From: an uncultured Pelagibacteraceae bacterium
Lineage (GTDB): Bacteria > Pseudomonadota > Alphaproteobacteria > Pelagibacterales > AG-422-B15
Assembly: GCA_902570675.1 (NCBI GenBank)
Contig: CACFYZ010000002.1
Location: forward strand, 98,572-162,571
Length of the DNA: 64,000 nt
Direction of reading: 5' to 3'
Shown: positions 40,652 through 50,665 of the stretch, one piece after another
How positions within the stretch are numbered: the first letter of the stretch is position 1
Layout of the letters: the number at the start of each line of letters is the position of its first letter
Program-made: the position numbers and the translations under genes
Notes under the pieces: model-generated
What the model was told of the DNA's origin: nothing
The model's input: the letters and a program-made list of their open reading frames with translations, nothing else
Database searches by the model: none

Positions 40652-41602
40652 TTAATTTTTTTTATGATAAGTCTCAATATATTGAGATGGTGAATCACCA
40701 GTTCGAAGTACAAGTGAATGAGTAACATAATGACCTCTAGCTGACTTAACGCCTCTAACCATAGTGCCTTCGGTAACTCCTGTCGCTGAAAAAATAATGT
40801 CACCATACGCAAGATCATTTAGATAGTATTTTTTTTCAAGATCTTTAATACCAATCTTTTCAGCTCTCATCTTTTCATCTTCATTATTGATTACAAGTCT
40901 GGTCTGCATTTGACCTCCAATGCATTGTAACGCAGCTGCAGCTAAAACTCCCTCAGGAGCTCCACCAATGCCAAGATAAATATCAACTGGGTTTAATTCT
41001 TGTGTTGTCATGATAATACCCGCAACATCGCCATCAGGTATTAATACTATTTTAGCCCCAATAGTTCTTAAAGACTCAATTATATTATCATGTCTTGATC
41101 TTTCTAAAACACATGCAGTAATCTTACTGACATCAACTTTTTTTACACTGGCTAGACTCTTGATATTATCTTCTACAGAGGCATCTAAATCAATAATATC
41201 TTCTGGAAAACTGCCTCCTACAGCGATTTTATTCATGTATGTGTCAGGCGCATACAATAAGCCACCTCTTTGCGAGGCTGCTATTACAGAAAGAGAATTG
41301 GGCATTCCCTTTGCGGTAATTGTAGTTCCTTCCAGAGGATCAAGTGCAATATCTACCTCGTGATTATTCCCAGTTCCTACCTCCTCACCAATATATAGCA
41401 TAGGAGCTTCATCCCGCTCTCCCTCACCAATTACAATTCTACCATTGAAATCAATCGCATTTAATGCTGTTCTCATTGAGTCAACAGCCGCTTGATCTGC
41501 GGCTTTTTCATCTCCAAGTCCAATTAACATAGAAGATGCAATGGCAGCTTTTTCAGTTGCGGCTACAATTCCGGAAGCATACTGAGTTGAAATTATTGTC
41601 AT
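40652..41602 (-). CDS. glpX: class II fructose-1,6-bisphosphatase
   Basis: GRIVIGEGERDEAPMLYIGEEVG, DIALDPLEGTTI, LGIGGAPEGVLAAAAL. Confidence 0.96.
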   Translation of the reverse strand: MTIISTQYASGIVAATEKAAIASSMLIGLGDEKAADQAAVDSMRTALNAIDFNGRIVIGEGERDEAPMLYIGEEVGTGNNHEVDIALDPLEGTTITAKGMPNSLSVIAASQRGGLLYAPDTYMNKIAVGGSFPEDIIDLDASVEDNIKSLASVKKVDVSKITACVLERSRHDNIIESLRTIGAKIVLIPDGDVAGIIMTTQELNPVDIYLGIGGAPEGVLAAAALQCIGGQMQTRLVINNEDEKMRAEKIGIKDLEKKYYLNDLAYGDIIFSATGVTEGTMVRGVKSARGHYVTHSLVLRTGDSPSQYIETYHKKN

Positions 41603-42888
41603 AACGAATCTTCTATTCTTATAAATTTAACAGAAGAGCTAACTTCTGGAAGTATTTTAATTTGTTTTATTGCAGAAATTAATAAAGCCTCTTTTATTTT
41701 GTGGGTAATTAAAATTATTTCTGCAAAACTAGATTTGTTTGAAGGTTTTTGAATTATGCTTTTAATTGAGATTTTGCGCTTCGAGAGAGCTTTCGATATT
41801 TTTGCCATCACTCCAGCTTTATCCAGTGCGGAAATTCTTAAATAATAAGCAAAGAATAAATCTTCAATCTTAGCAATTTTCATTATTTTCTTTTTATTAA
41901 TCGAAACACCAAGAGGGTAGTTTTTTGTTTCTCTTACAATATCCATCAAATCAGACATCACTGAAGCACCTGTAGGCCCAGCCCCTGCTCCAGGTCCAAT
42001 TAGCATATTTCTTCCAATTACCGAATCTTCAATTACAACAGCATTCGTCTCATTTTCAACTTTTGCTATTTCTGAACTTAGTTTTACAAAACAAGTATGA
42101 ACACGCTGTTGTATCTTGTCTTTACTTTTTGTAGCAACAGATAAAAGTTTAATTGTATACCCAAGTTCATTTGCGTATTCAAAATCGTAATTATCAATTT
42201 TTGTTATTCCTTCAACATACGTAGACTTAAAATTTACTGGAATATCAAATGCTAAACTTGATAGTAACGTAATCTTGTGAGCCGCATCAATACCTTGTAT
42301 ATCAAACGTGGGATCTAACTCTGCAAAACCTTTTTTTTGTGCTTCGTTTAGAACAAACTGGTAACTGCCTTCATTATTTTCCATTTTTGTAAGTATATAA
42401 TTGCAAGTACCGTTTAAGATTCCATAAACTTTTCGAATTGAGTTGAACCTAAGGTTTTCTCTAATTGCTTTTACGACTGGAACGCCCCCAGCAATTGCAG
42501 CTTCAAAATTAAGGCTTACATTAGTTTTTTCAGCTAGCTTTGCTAACTCATTTCCATGCATTGCCAGCAATGCTTTGTTAGCTGTTATTACATGCTTTCC
42601 GTTAGATAGAGCTTTTTTTACTAGTTTATAAGCAATACCGCTAGATCCACCTATCAACTCAATAACTATATCAATTTCAGAGTTGTTAGCCAGACTCAAT
42701 GTATTATTGGTCATTGGTAGTGATGGCGTCGATATGTTTCTTTTTTTTCTTAAATTTTTTACCGCTACACTAATTACTTTAATATTGGCGGCCTTCTTTG
42801 ATCCAGCCTTAAAGCTTTTTAGCTGCTTGATGAAACCCTGGCCGACAGTTCCTAAACCAGCTATTCCTATCCCGAGCGTTTTATTCAT
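41599..42888 (-). CDS. hom: homoserine dehydrogenase
   Basis: LGIGIAGLGTVGQGFIKQL, HVITANKALLA, FEAAIAGGVPVVKAIRE, GILNGTCNYILTKM, C-terminal ACT-like region. Confidence 0.95.
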   Translation of the reverse strand: MNKTLGIGIAGLGTVGQGFIKQLKSFKAGSKKAANIKVISVAVKNLRKKRNISTPSLPMTNNTLSLANNSEIDIVIELIGGSSGIAYKLVKKALSNGKHVITANKALLAMHGNELAKLAEKTNVSLNFEAAIAGGVPVVKAIRENLRFNSIRKVYGILNGTCNYILTKMENNEGSYQFVLNEAQKKGFAELDPTFDIQGIDAAHKITLLSSLAFDIPVNFKSTYVEGITKIDNYDFEYANELGYTIKLLSVATKSKDKIQQRVHTCFVKLSSEIAKVENETNAVVIEDSVIGRNMLIGPGAGAGPTGASVMSDLMDIVRETKNYPLGVSINKKKIMKIAKIEDLFFAYYLRISALDKAGVMAKISKALSKRKISIKSIIQKPSNKSSFAEIILITHKIKEALLISAIKQIKILPEVSSSVKFIRIEDSL

Positions 42889-43066
42889 TGATAATAACTT
42901 TTTTAGGAACACTCTCTATGTCAGGCTTTTCGTCAACAGATAACTCATCAGTATTTTCAGAAAATTCCTGATTAGACAATAGTTCATATATGGAATAGTT
43001 CTGAAAAGCGGAACATCCTTGTAATATTAGAAGAACTAACAATAATTGAGAAAGTATTCTATTCAT
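42881..43066 (-). CDS. small predicted lipoprotein (61 aa)
   Basis: MNRILSQLLLVLLILQGCSAF: hydrophobic leader plus LQGC lipobox; short overlaps with flanking argC and hom. Confidence 0.6.
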   Translation of the reverse strand: MNRILSQLLLVLLILQGCSAFQNYSIYELLSNQEFSENTDELSVDEKPDIESVPKKVIINE

Positions 43067-44078
43067 TTATTATACCCTTTGTCTCTTCAAATTCATTCAT
43101 CACATTAAAATTTTGAATGGCCTGACCTGCTGCGCCTTTAATAAGATTGTCAAGCGCACTCACAATGCATATCCTATTGTCCTTATATCCCTTTTTAACA
43201 CCAATTACTAAATTATTTGTTCCGATAACATCTTTTGTAGATGGAAAAGTATCTAATGGCATAATTTCGATAAATGGCTCATTTTTAAATCTCATTGAAA
43301 GAGTTTCATGAACTTCCTTATGAGAGGAATTTTTAAGTTCTACATAGATATTACTTAGTATGCCTCGTTCAACAGGAATTAAATTAGCAGAAAAAAATAT
43401 TTCTGTTTTATTATTTATATTTCTTGATATCTCTTGGTTGATTTCAGCAATGTGTTTATGATCGCCCACACCATAAGTTTTAATAGTTTCTTTCACTTCA
43501 AGCATTAGACTTTGAGGATCATTTGTTTTACCTGCGCCAGAATATCCAGATTTAGAGTCAACTATAATACTATCTGCATCAATTAAATCATTTTTTACCA
43601 GTTCAATTAATGGCATCAAAACACTAGTTGCATAACATCCAGGATTAGCAATGTGCTTGCTTACCTTTATTTTATCTCTATAGATTTCTGTTAAGCCGTA
43701 CTGAAATTCATCAATTAAATTTAAATTATCATGTTGAAAACCGTACCATGTCAAATAGTCGTCAGGTTTATCGAGGCGAAAATCAGCAGAAAGATCAATC
43801 AATCTTACTCTATTACTAAATAAATCAGTAATTTTGTAGAGACTCTTATTTGGCAAACAATTAAAAATATAATCAACATCGTTAAAATTAATTTCATCAA
43901 GTTTCTGATACTTAAGACTCACTTTTTGATTATCTTGCATTTTGTCAAGATTTGGAGACTCACCAGCCGCTCTATTTGCGGATAACGCAATTATATTAAT
44001 ATCAGAGTGCATCAAACACATCTGAATTATCTCATAACCAACGAAACCACTGGCACCTAAAATTACAATATTTTTCAT
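43059..44078 (-). CDS. argC: N-acetyl-gamma-glutamyl-phosphate reductase
   Basis: ILGASGFVGYEIIQM, HIANPGCYATSVLMPL, DSKSGYSGAGK. Confidence 0.95.
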   Translation of the reverse strand: MKNIVILGASGFVGYEIIQMCLMHSDINIIALSANRAAGESPNLDKMQDNQKVSLKYQKLDEINFNDVDYIFNCLPNKSLYKITDLFSNRVRLIDLSADFRLDKPDDYLTWYGFQHDNLNLIDEFQYGLTEIYRDKIKVSKHIANPGCYATSVLMPLIELVKNDLIDADSIIVDSKSGYSGAGKTNDPQSLMLEVKETIKTYGVGDHKHIAEINQEISRNINNKTEIFFSANLIPVERGILSNIYVELKNSSHKEVHETLSMRFKNEPFIEIMPLDTFPSTKDVIGTNNLVIGVKKGYKDNRICIVSALDNLIKGAAGQAIQNFNVMNEFEETKGIINE

Positions 44079-44120
44079 GATAAAAATCTAAAAAAATTAA
44101 AAAGAAATGATTTATGAATA

Positions 44121-44546
44121 TTATCTTTTTGAAAATTGGAAACGTCTTCTTGCTTTACGTCTACCATATTTTTTTCTTTCAACAATTCTTGAGTCTCTTG
44201 TTAGAAGTCCCTCAGACTTTAATACGGGTCTTAAGTTTGGGTCTAATATTGATAAAGCTTTTGATATACCATGTCTTACAGCACCCGCCTGACCTGATAA
44301 TCCTCCACCACTAACTGTCACCATAGTATCTACGCTCATTTTCTTATTGGTTAATTCTAGCGGTTGATTAACCAGCATGTTTAAAACAGGTCTTAAAAAA
44401 TAATTTTCCAAGTTCTTACCATTAATAGTGAGTTTGCCAGATCCAGTTTTTACCCATACTCTAGCTACTGCATTTTTTCTTTTACCAGTGGCGTAAGATC
44501 TACCAAGTTTATCAACAATTGGTTCTGTTACGATATTCTCATTCAT
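44121..44546 (-). CDS. rpsI: 30S ribosomal protein S9
   Basis: [30 protein letters not shown]...[21 protein letters not shown]...[18 protein letters not shown]. Confidence 0.98.
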   Translation of the reverse strand: MNENIVTEPIVDKLGRSYATGKRKNAVARVWVKTGSGKLTINGKNLENYFLRPVLNMLVNQPLELTNKKMSVDTMVTVSGGGLSGQAGAVRHGISKALSILDPNLRPVLKSEGLLTRDSRIVERKKYGRRKARRRFQFSKR

Positions 44547-45010
44547 TACAATAATTCATCTATATTAATTGATCTTGGATTTTGGGCTTCGTGTGGATGC
44601 TCATTTCCAACATATACTTTCATATTTGATAGCTGTTTTCTTCCCAATGGGCCGTTTGGAATCATTCTTTTTACCGCTAATCTTATAACTCTATCAGGAA
44701 ATTTTCCTTCAAGGATTTTTTTTGCAGATATGGATTTAATTCCACCAGGGTATCCTGTGTGCTTATAATAAACTTTATCCTCTAACTTATTTCCAGTTAA
44801 TTTAATTTTTTCAGCGTTAATGATTACTACATTATCTCCGCAATCAATATGAGGAGTATATGATACTTTGTACTTTCCTCTTAATAATTTGGATACAGTA
44901 GAAGCAAGGCGTCCAAGTACAATGTTTTCAGCATCAAGTAAAACCCAGTCCTTTTTAACTGACTCTTTGCTCAGTGATTTTGTCTGCTTTATAAATTTTG
45001 TAGTTACCAT
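44546..45010 (-). CDS. rplM: 50S ribosomal protein L13
   Basis: [25 protein letters not shown]...[18 protein letters not shown]...[14 protein letters not shown]; start MVTTKF at 45010. Confidence 0.97.
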   Translation of the reverse strand: MVTTKFIKQTKSLSKESVKKDWVLLDAENIVLGRLASTVSKLLRGKYKVSYTPHIDCGDNVVIINAEKIKLTGNKLEDKVYYKHTGYPGGIKSISAKKILEGKFPDRVIRLAVKRMIPNGPLGRKQLSNMKVYVGNEHPHEAQNPRSINIDELL

Positions 45011-45215
45011 TTGGCTACTTAATAATTGAACATGTTTAATTGTCAATATTAATTAATTTATTAAATATAATCATATATTTAAATAATGGTACAATAATAC
45101 TAATATATATTACTTTACAATTAGAGCCTGGTTAGGGACAATAAATTATTAATTTTATGCTGCAAGAGAACATATTGCGAAAAAAACTTTGTTTATAAAA
45201 AAGGGGAAATAAAAA

Positions 45216-46529
45216 ATGGCAAAAAATAAATTTAATCCAGCTGACTCAGTAAATCCAGAGACTATTGCTTTACATGGAGGAGATTATAGAGCAGATCCAT
45301 CAACTACGTCAGTTGCAGTTCCAATATATCAAACAACATCCTACCAATTTCATAACACGGAACATGCTGCAAACCTATTTGGTGCGAAGGATTTTGGTAA
45401 TATTTACACAAGAATTATGAATCCAACTGTCGATGTGCTCGAAAAAAGAGTTGCTGCTATGGAAGGTGGCGTTGGTGCACTTTGTGTAAGTTCAGGTCAA
45501 TCTGCGTCTATGTTAAGTATTCAGAATTTAGTTAAAGCTGGTGATAATATTGTTAGCTCGACTGATTTATATGGAGGAACTTGGAATTTATTTGCGAATA
45601 CAATGAAAGATTTAGGCATCGAAGTGAGATTTGCTGATCCTACTGATCCTGAAAGCTTTAGAAAACTTACTGATGACAATACAAGAGCGTATTACGCAGA
45701 AACATTGCCAAACCCCAAACTCAAAGTTTTTCCTATACGCGAAGTAGCTGATATTGGTGACGAATATAATATACCTCTTATTGTAGATAATACTGCAGCA
45801 CCGGTAATATGTAAGCCAATTGAGCATGGTGCTACGATAGTTGTTCATTCACTTACAAAATTCATAGGTGGACACGGCACTACAATTGGTGGGATTATAG
45901 TTGATAGTGGCAAATTTGATTGGGCTAAAGATCCGAAAAGACAACCTATGCTGAATAATCCAGATCCAAGTTACCATGGCATGATATGGACTGAATTTGC
46001 AAAAGCTGTTGGTCCAATAGCTTATATAGTAAGAGCTAGATTTGTAGGGCTAAGAGATCTTGGTCCTGCTTTGAGTCCTCAAAGTGCATTCCAAATTATA
46101 CAGGGCCTTGAAACTGTCTCACTTAGAATGGAGAAACATTGTTCCAATGCAGAAAAAGTAGCCGAATACTTATCAGGTCATAATAAAGTATCAAAGGTCA
46201 TTTATGCTGGATTAGATGAGGGTGAAGCTGGTGAAAGAGCAAACAAATACTTAAAAGGTGGTCATGGTGCTCTTTGTGGCTTTGAATTAAAAGGTGGGAA
46301 AGCAAGTGGTGAGAAGTTTATTAATAGTTTAAATATGTTTTACCATGTAGCTAATATAGGCGATGCAAGAAGCTTGGCTATACATCCAGCAACCACTACT
46401 CATTCACAGTTATCTGACGAAGATATGGAGTCTGCTGGTGTAAATCCAAGTTATGTAAGATTGTCCATTGGGATCGAGCACATTGATGATATTATTGAAG
46501 ATCTTAAAAATGCGCTTGACTCAGCGTAA
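45216..46529 (+). CDS. metY: O-acetylhomoserine aminocarboxypropyltransferase/cysteine synthase family (MetY)
   Basis: PETIALHGGDYRADPSTTSVAVPIYQTTSYQF...VHSLTKFIGGHGTTIGGIIVD (PLP Lys). Confidence 0.95.
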   Translation: MAKNKFNPADSVNPETIALHGGDYRADPSTTSVAVPIYQTTSYQFHNTEHAANLFGAKDFGNIYTRIMNPTVDVLEKRVAAMEGGVGALCVSSGQSASMLSIQNLVKAGDNIVSSTDLYGGTWNLFANTMKDLGIEVRFADPTDPESFRKLTDDNTRAYYAETLPNPKLKVFPIREVADIGDEYNIPLIVDNTAAPVICKPIEHGATIVVHSLTKFIGGHGTTIGGIIVDSGKFDWAKDPKRQPMLNNPDPSYHGMIWTEFAKAVGPIAYIVRARFVGLRDLGPALSPQSAFQIIQGLETVSLRMEKHCSNAEKVAEYLSGHNKVSKVIYAGLDEGEAGERANKYLKGGHGALCGFELKGGKASGEKFINSLNMFYHVANIGDARSLAIHPATTTHSQLSDEDMESAGVNPSYVRLSIGIEHIDDIIEDLKNALDSA

Positions 46530-46533
46530 ATAT

Positions 46534-47586
46534 TCAAGAGCCTCTTTTAAATTTTAAAGGAGGCTTCTTATTAATAAACCATATAGAAATAACCAACAAA
46601 TATAAAATTATTGAATTTCCTTGGTGAGCTAACGCCAAATGCCATGGTATATTTTGGTATGTCATCAGGACACCTAATATAATTTGAAAAATTAATATAA
46701 TATTAAAAGAAATTAATAAAACTGCACCAAGGTGATTAACTCTTTTTTGATAGGCATCATAATTTATGTAAAAAACAAAAATCAATATAAGAAATGCTGA
46801 TGTTCTGTGAAAAAATATTATTATTTCTCCATTTTCAAATAAATTTATGATACCTCTGATTTGATCATTATCAAAATCTGCAAATAATTTACCGTTGTAC
46901 ATAGGCCATGTATTATACAATAATCCTGAATGTGTTCCGGATACAAAGGCTCCATAAGCTATTTGAAGAAAGATTAAAATCATTAGAAAAAAAGAAAGAT
47001 TACTTCTTATAGGAATATATTTAGATACAAAAATTATTTTTCTATCAGCTAAGTAATCTAATAAGGTTTTAAAAAGTAGACCTAATATTATAAATGCTAA
47101 ACTTAAATGCATTGCTAGTCGATATTGACTAACATCAACTCTCCCAGAAAGACCACTTTTAACCATATACCAACCCATAAAAGCTTGAAGTGCCAGAAGA
47201 AAACCTATAATTAAAATTGGTAACAGATATTTGGTTTCTAATTTTTTACTCAACAATAGATATGCTAAGGGTATAACATAAATTACCCCAATTAGCCTTG
47301 CAAAAGCTCTATGAAACCATTCCCAGAAATATATAAATTTGAACTCGGTCAATGTCATTGCACTGTTAATAAGCTTAAATTCATCAATTTCTTTATATTT
47401 ATTAAATTCAGTTTGCCACGCAGACTCCGAAAATGGATATAATATTCCTGAAACGGGAAGCCACTCAGTAATTGAAAGACCAGAATCAGATATTCTTGTA
47501 TATCCTCCAATCAGGATGATCGAACAGACAAAGAAAATTAGCGTTAATAACCAACCAGAAAAAACATTGATTTTGAGAGTTATCAT
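46534..47586 (-). CDS. ctaA: heme A synthase
   Basis: IILIGGYTRISDSGLSITEWLPVSG, FKFIYFWEWFHRAFARLIG, AFVSGTHSGLLYNTWPMYNGK, FFHRTSA. Confidence 0.94.
   Translation of the reverse strand: MITLKINVFSGWLLTLIFFVCSIILIGGYTRISDSGLSITEWLPVSGILYPFSESAWQTEFNKYKEIDEFKLINSAMTLTEFKFIYFWEWFHRAFARLIGVIYVIPLAYLLLSKKLETKYLLPILIIGFLLALQAFMGWYMVKSGLSGRVDVSQYRLAMHLSLAFIILGLLFKTLLDYLADRKIIFVSKYIPIRSNLSFFLMILIFLQIAYGAFVSGTHSGLLYNTWPMYNGKLFADFDNDQIRGIINLFENGEIIIFFHRTSAFLILIFVFYINYDAYQKRVNHLGAVLLISFNIILIFQIILGVLMTYQNIPWHLALAHQGNSIILYLLVISIWFINKKPPLKFKRGS
46536..46571. terminator. bidirectional intrinsic terminator-like hairpin between convergent metY and ctaA
   Basis: AAGAGCCTCTTTTAA-AT-TTTAAAGGAGGCTTCTTA: near-complete inverted repeat. 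Confidence 0.65.
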
Positions 47587-47601
47587 CTTTAAATAAGTCT
47601 T

Positions 47602-47796
47602 ATGTTAAAGCTAAAAAAAGCATTTAGTGTTCTGGCATTCATTATTACGATGTTTTTGTACAGTTTATTAGTTATGGTTTTTTTAGCTAAAATCAACTTT
47701 AATAATTGGATCATAGAATTAATTGTATATTTTGTCCTAGGTGTTGCCTGGATTTTTCCAGCGATGTTTATTTTAAGACCTTTTAAGAAGAAATAA
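47602..47796 (+). CDS. DUF2842 family membrane protein
   Basis: Two TM helices and VYFVLGVAWIFPAMFILRPFKK. Confidence 0.82.
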   Translation: MLKLKKAFSVLAFIITMFLYSLLVMVFLAKINFNNWIIELIVYFVLGVAWIFPAMFILRPFKKK

Positions 47797-48086
47797 TGAA
47801 TAAGAAAAATAATACACCAGAAATGAAAATAGTCAGAAAAAAAATCGATGCAATTGATGATAAATTACTTCCACTAATGATTAAAAGGTCTTTTCTTGTT
47901 GAAAAGGCATTAGAGATTAAAAATAGTAGATCTGAGATTGTTGACAGAAAGAGAATTGATCAAATTCAAATGAAAATTAAAAATAAAACAAAAGATCTTG
48001 GTGGAAATCCGAAGCTTCTCTCAAAGATTTGGATGTCTATCATTAATAATTTTATAGAATTTGAAAAGAGAAAATTTAAGAAATAA
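47796..48086 (+). CDS. chorismate mutase
   Basis: IVRKKIDAIDDKLLPLMIKRSFLVEKALEIKNSRSEIVDRKRIDQI. Confidence 0.88.
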   Translation: MNKKNNTPEMKIVRKKIDAIDDKLLPLMIKRSFLVEKALEIKNSRSEIVDRKRIDQIQMKIKNKTKDLGGNPKLLSKIWMSIINNFIEFEKRKFKK

Positions 48087-48087
48087 T

Positions 48088-48279
48088 TTATTTACTATGA
48101 GGCGGTAATTTTTTTTCTACAAACCACTCGTGCTTTTTTGTTGCCGGGTTGTACTTTTTCATTCTTAGTTTATCCTTTGCCTTCAGCCCAGAGGTAGGCT
48201 TTTTAGCGTAGTAATAGAACTTACTGTCAGTTTTTTCTTCAGGAACAAGTCTAACTTTTACTGTAGATTTTTTTGCCAT
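48088..48279 (-). CDS. rpmG: 50S ribosomal protein L33
   Basis: MAKKSTVKVRLVPEE...FYYYAKKPTSGLKAKDKLRMKKYNPATKKHEWFVEKKL. Confidence 0.88.
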   Translation of the reverse strand: MAKKSTVKVRLVPEEKTDSKFYYYAKKPTSGLKAKDKLRMKKYNPATKKHEWFVEKKLPPHSK

Positions 48280-48281
48280 AT

Positions 48282-48701
48282 TTAATCGTTATCTAACTTT
48301 TTTCTTAACTCAACTAAATCATTTAATACGTTCATTAGTTTTTTTCTTTTTGTTTCACCAAGACTATGTTGTGATATTTTATTTTCATTTTCTGTATTAT
48401 TATTTGACTCATCTGTAAAGCTAATATTTTGTAATTCTTTTAATAAAATTTTTTTTGTACCATTTTCTCTTATTACCTTTTGAACTCCTCTAATCGTATA
48501 TCCATCGTTATAAAGTAAACTTTTAATACCTTTTAACAATTTTACATCCTCAGGTCTGTAGTATCTCCTACCTCCTCCCCTTTTAATTGGTTTGATTTGT
48601 ACAAATTTAGTTTCCCAAAACCTAAGTACATGTTGCGGTAATGCAAGATCTTTTGAAACTTCACTTATTGTTCTAAATGCTTCAGGTGACTTAATATTCA
48701 T
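48282..48701 (-). CDS. MerR family transcriptional regulator
   Basis: [52 protein letters not shown]. Confidence 0.93.
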   Translation of the reverse strand: MNIKSPEAFRTISEVSKDLALPQHVLRFWETKFVQIKPIKRGGGRRYYRPEDVKLLKGIKSLLYNDGYTIRGVQKVIRENGTKKILLKELQNISFTDESNNNTENENKISQHSLGETKRKKLMNVLNDLVELRKKLDND

Positions 48702-48703
48702 GA

Positions 48704-49015
48704 CTACTCAATTGCTATTGATTTGTTTTTTGTATTAACTTTAGATTTTAAGACATTTGAGGCCCTGAACGTTACTACGCTTCTGGCAGTGATGGGAACT
48801 TCTTCGCCGGTTTTAGGGTTCCTTCCTATTCTCTCTTTTTTTTGTCTTACAACAAATGTTCCAAATGATGAAATTTTTACGTCATCCCCTGTAATTAAGC
48901 TTTTTAAAATTTCACTAAAGACAGAATCGACTAATGTCGCTGACTCATTTCTTGATAGACCAACATTTTTAAACACTGCCTCACTTAAGGTTGATCTTGT
49001 CGTTGTTCTATCCAT
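48704..49015 (-). CDS. ihfA: integration host factor subunit alpha
   Basis: [45 protein letters not shown]. Confidence 0.95.
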   Translation of the reverse strand: MDRTTTRSTLSEAVFKNVGLSRNESATLVDSVFSEILKSLITGDDVKISSFGTFVVRQKKERIGRNPKTGEEVPITARSVVTFRASNVLKSKVNTKNKSIAIE

Positions 49016-49086
49016 TATATGAAAAATTATATTAAATTAATAAGTTATAACAATAAATTAATTAACTTTTTTAATATATTTGACTT

Positions 49087-50112
49087 CTATTTATGCTGTA
49101 TTTCCCTAACATACGTCTTTATCTTTTGATTTACGTCATTAGACAGAAGTGAATATATGATATCTGTCGCATAAGAAACTCCTTTAAATTCTGACTGCCC
49201 ATGGCACTTTACAACTAGCGCATTTAATCCCATTAAAATACCACAGTTATGAACTCTTGGATCTAGCCTGTCTTTTACTGATTTCATTGCAAGTGATGAT
49301 AAAAAGTACCCTATTTTAGAAATTAGTGAACTTCTAAAGGCATCATTTAGATGGCTTTGAAATAATTTTGCAGTTCCTTCCGCTGTTTTAAGAGATATAT
49401 TTCCTGTAAACCCGTCAGTAACAACTACATTTGTCAATCCATTAGAAATATCATTGCCTTCTACATAGCCAAAATAATTAATTAGTGATGTATCCGATAA
49501 TTTACTTAATTCATCTGCGGCCAATTTTATTTCATCACTACCTTTAATATCTTCTTTGCCAACATTCAGAATTCCAATACTTGGACTGCTAATTTTAAAT
49601 AATATTGATGCTAAACTTGATCCCAATATCGCATTATCTATTAAATATCTTGAGTCCTTTTTTGTATTGGCGCCCAAATCAAGAACAATTGACTCTCCTT
49701 TTAAATTTGGCCATATAGATGCAATCGCAGGCCTTTTAATTTCTGCTAAGGTTTTGATATTTAGCAACGAATAAGTCATCAATGCGCCAGTGTTACCAAA
49801 AGACAATACTGCGTCGGAAGTTTTTTCTTCAACAGATTTAATTGCACGTAACATACTTGATGAGGTTTTTGTCTTAATTATATCTGAGGGCTTATCATCC
49901 ATCGAAATGAATTCTTCACAATGTATTAATTCAGAACTTTCATCGAGTCTTTCATATTTGGATATTTCTTTTTTTAGTAATTCTTCGTCACCAAAAATCT
50001 TAAATTTATAATTTATATTTCTTAATAAGGATAAATTCAGACCTTTTAATATGTCTTTGTAAGAAGTTTCACTGCCAAGGGTATCGACTGATAATGTGTA
50101 GACTTTTTCCAA
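49087..50112 (-). CDS. plsX: phosphate acyltransferase PlsX
   Basis: DAVLSFGNTGALM, VLDLGANTKKD, NVVVTDGFTGNISLKTAEG. Confidence 0.95.
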   Translation of the reverse strand: MEKVYTLSVDTLGSETSYKDILKGLNLSLLRNINYKFKIFGDEELLKKEISKYERLDESSELIHCEEFISMDDKPSDIIKTKTSSSMLRAIKSVEEKTSDAVLSFGNTGALMTYSLLNIKTLAEIKRPAIASIWPNLKGESIVLDLGANTKKDSRYLIDNAILGSSLASILFKISSPSIGILNVGKEDIKGSDEIKLAADELSKLSDTSLINYFGYVEGNDISNGLTNVVVTDGFTGNISLKTAEGTAKLFQSHLNDAFRSSLISKIGYFLSSLAMKSVKDRLDPRVHNCGILMGLNALVVKCHGQSEFKGVSYATDIIYSLLSNDVNQKIKTYVREIQHK

Positions 50113-50122
50113 AATAAAATAA

Positions 50123-50659
50123 TTAATTATAAAAATTAGGAAATTGAAAATTTGTTTTCAAATTATCTACTTCTTCTTTATCTAAAAAAACATTGGAACA
50201 ATTAATCATGTATTGCGCAAAATTCTCTAATATCTTCTCATTTATTTTAGCACCTTTATAAACATTATTTAATATTGTTTTTTTAAGTAGTTTTATATCA
50301 TTATTAGAGTAATACGCATCCATTCCCTTACTGTATTGGGCTATTCTTCCGTAAAAAGCAGTAACAAAAACTTTCATTTTCTTATTAACTGCAATATCGC
50401 CAAAACCCATTTCTCTTAAGTTATTATCAAAATCACTAAACATATGATCAAATAATTCCTGTGAAAGATTTGGCTTAGATATACTTTTCTTCTTATAGAA
50501 GAAAAACACAAGGAATGCATGAAAGATAATCAAATCAAATCTTGTTTCAAAGGTGTCCTCTAGTTTTAAATCAAGATAAAAAAATTTAGATCTCGAAATT
50601 TTTATTATATTCTGATAAATACTTTCAACAGCGATAGTATTTTTCTTTTTAAAAAACAT
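50123..50659 (-). CDS. ubiquinol-cytochrome c chaperone family protein
   Basis: TRFDLIIFHAFLVFFF...ELFDHMFSDFDNNLREMGFGDIAVNKKMKVFVTAFYGRIAQY. Confidence 0.88.
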   Translation of the reverse strand: MFFKKKNTIAVESIYQNIIKISRSKFFYLDLKLEDTFETRFDLIIFHAFLVFFFYKKKSISKPNLSQELFDHMFSDFDNNLREMGFGDIAVNKKMKVFVTAFYGRIAQYSKGMDAYYSNNDIKLLKKTILNNVYKGAKINEKILENFAQYMINCSNVFLDKEEVDNLKTNFQFPNFYN

Positions 50660-50665
50660 TTTTTT

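Noticed and set aside
41010-41363. 117-aa ORF antisense to glpX
   Set aside because: Shadow ORF within a conserved enzyme gene.
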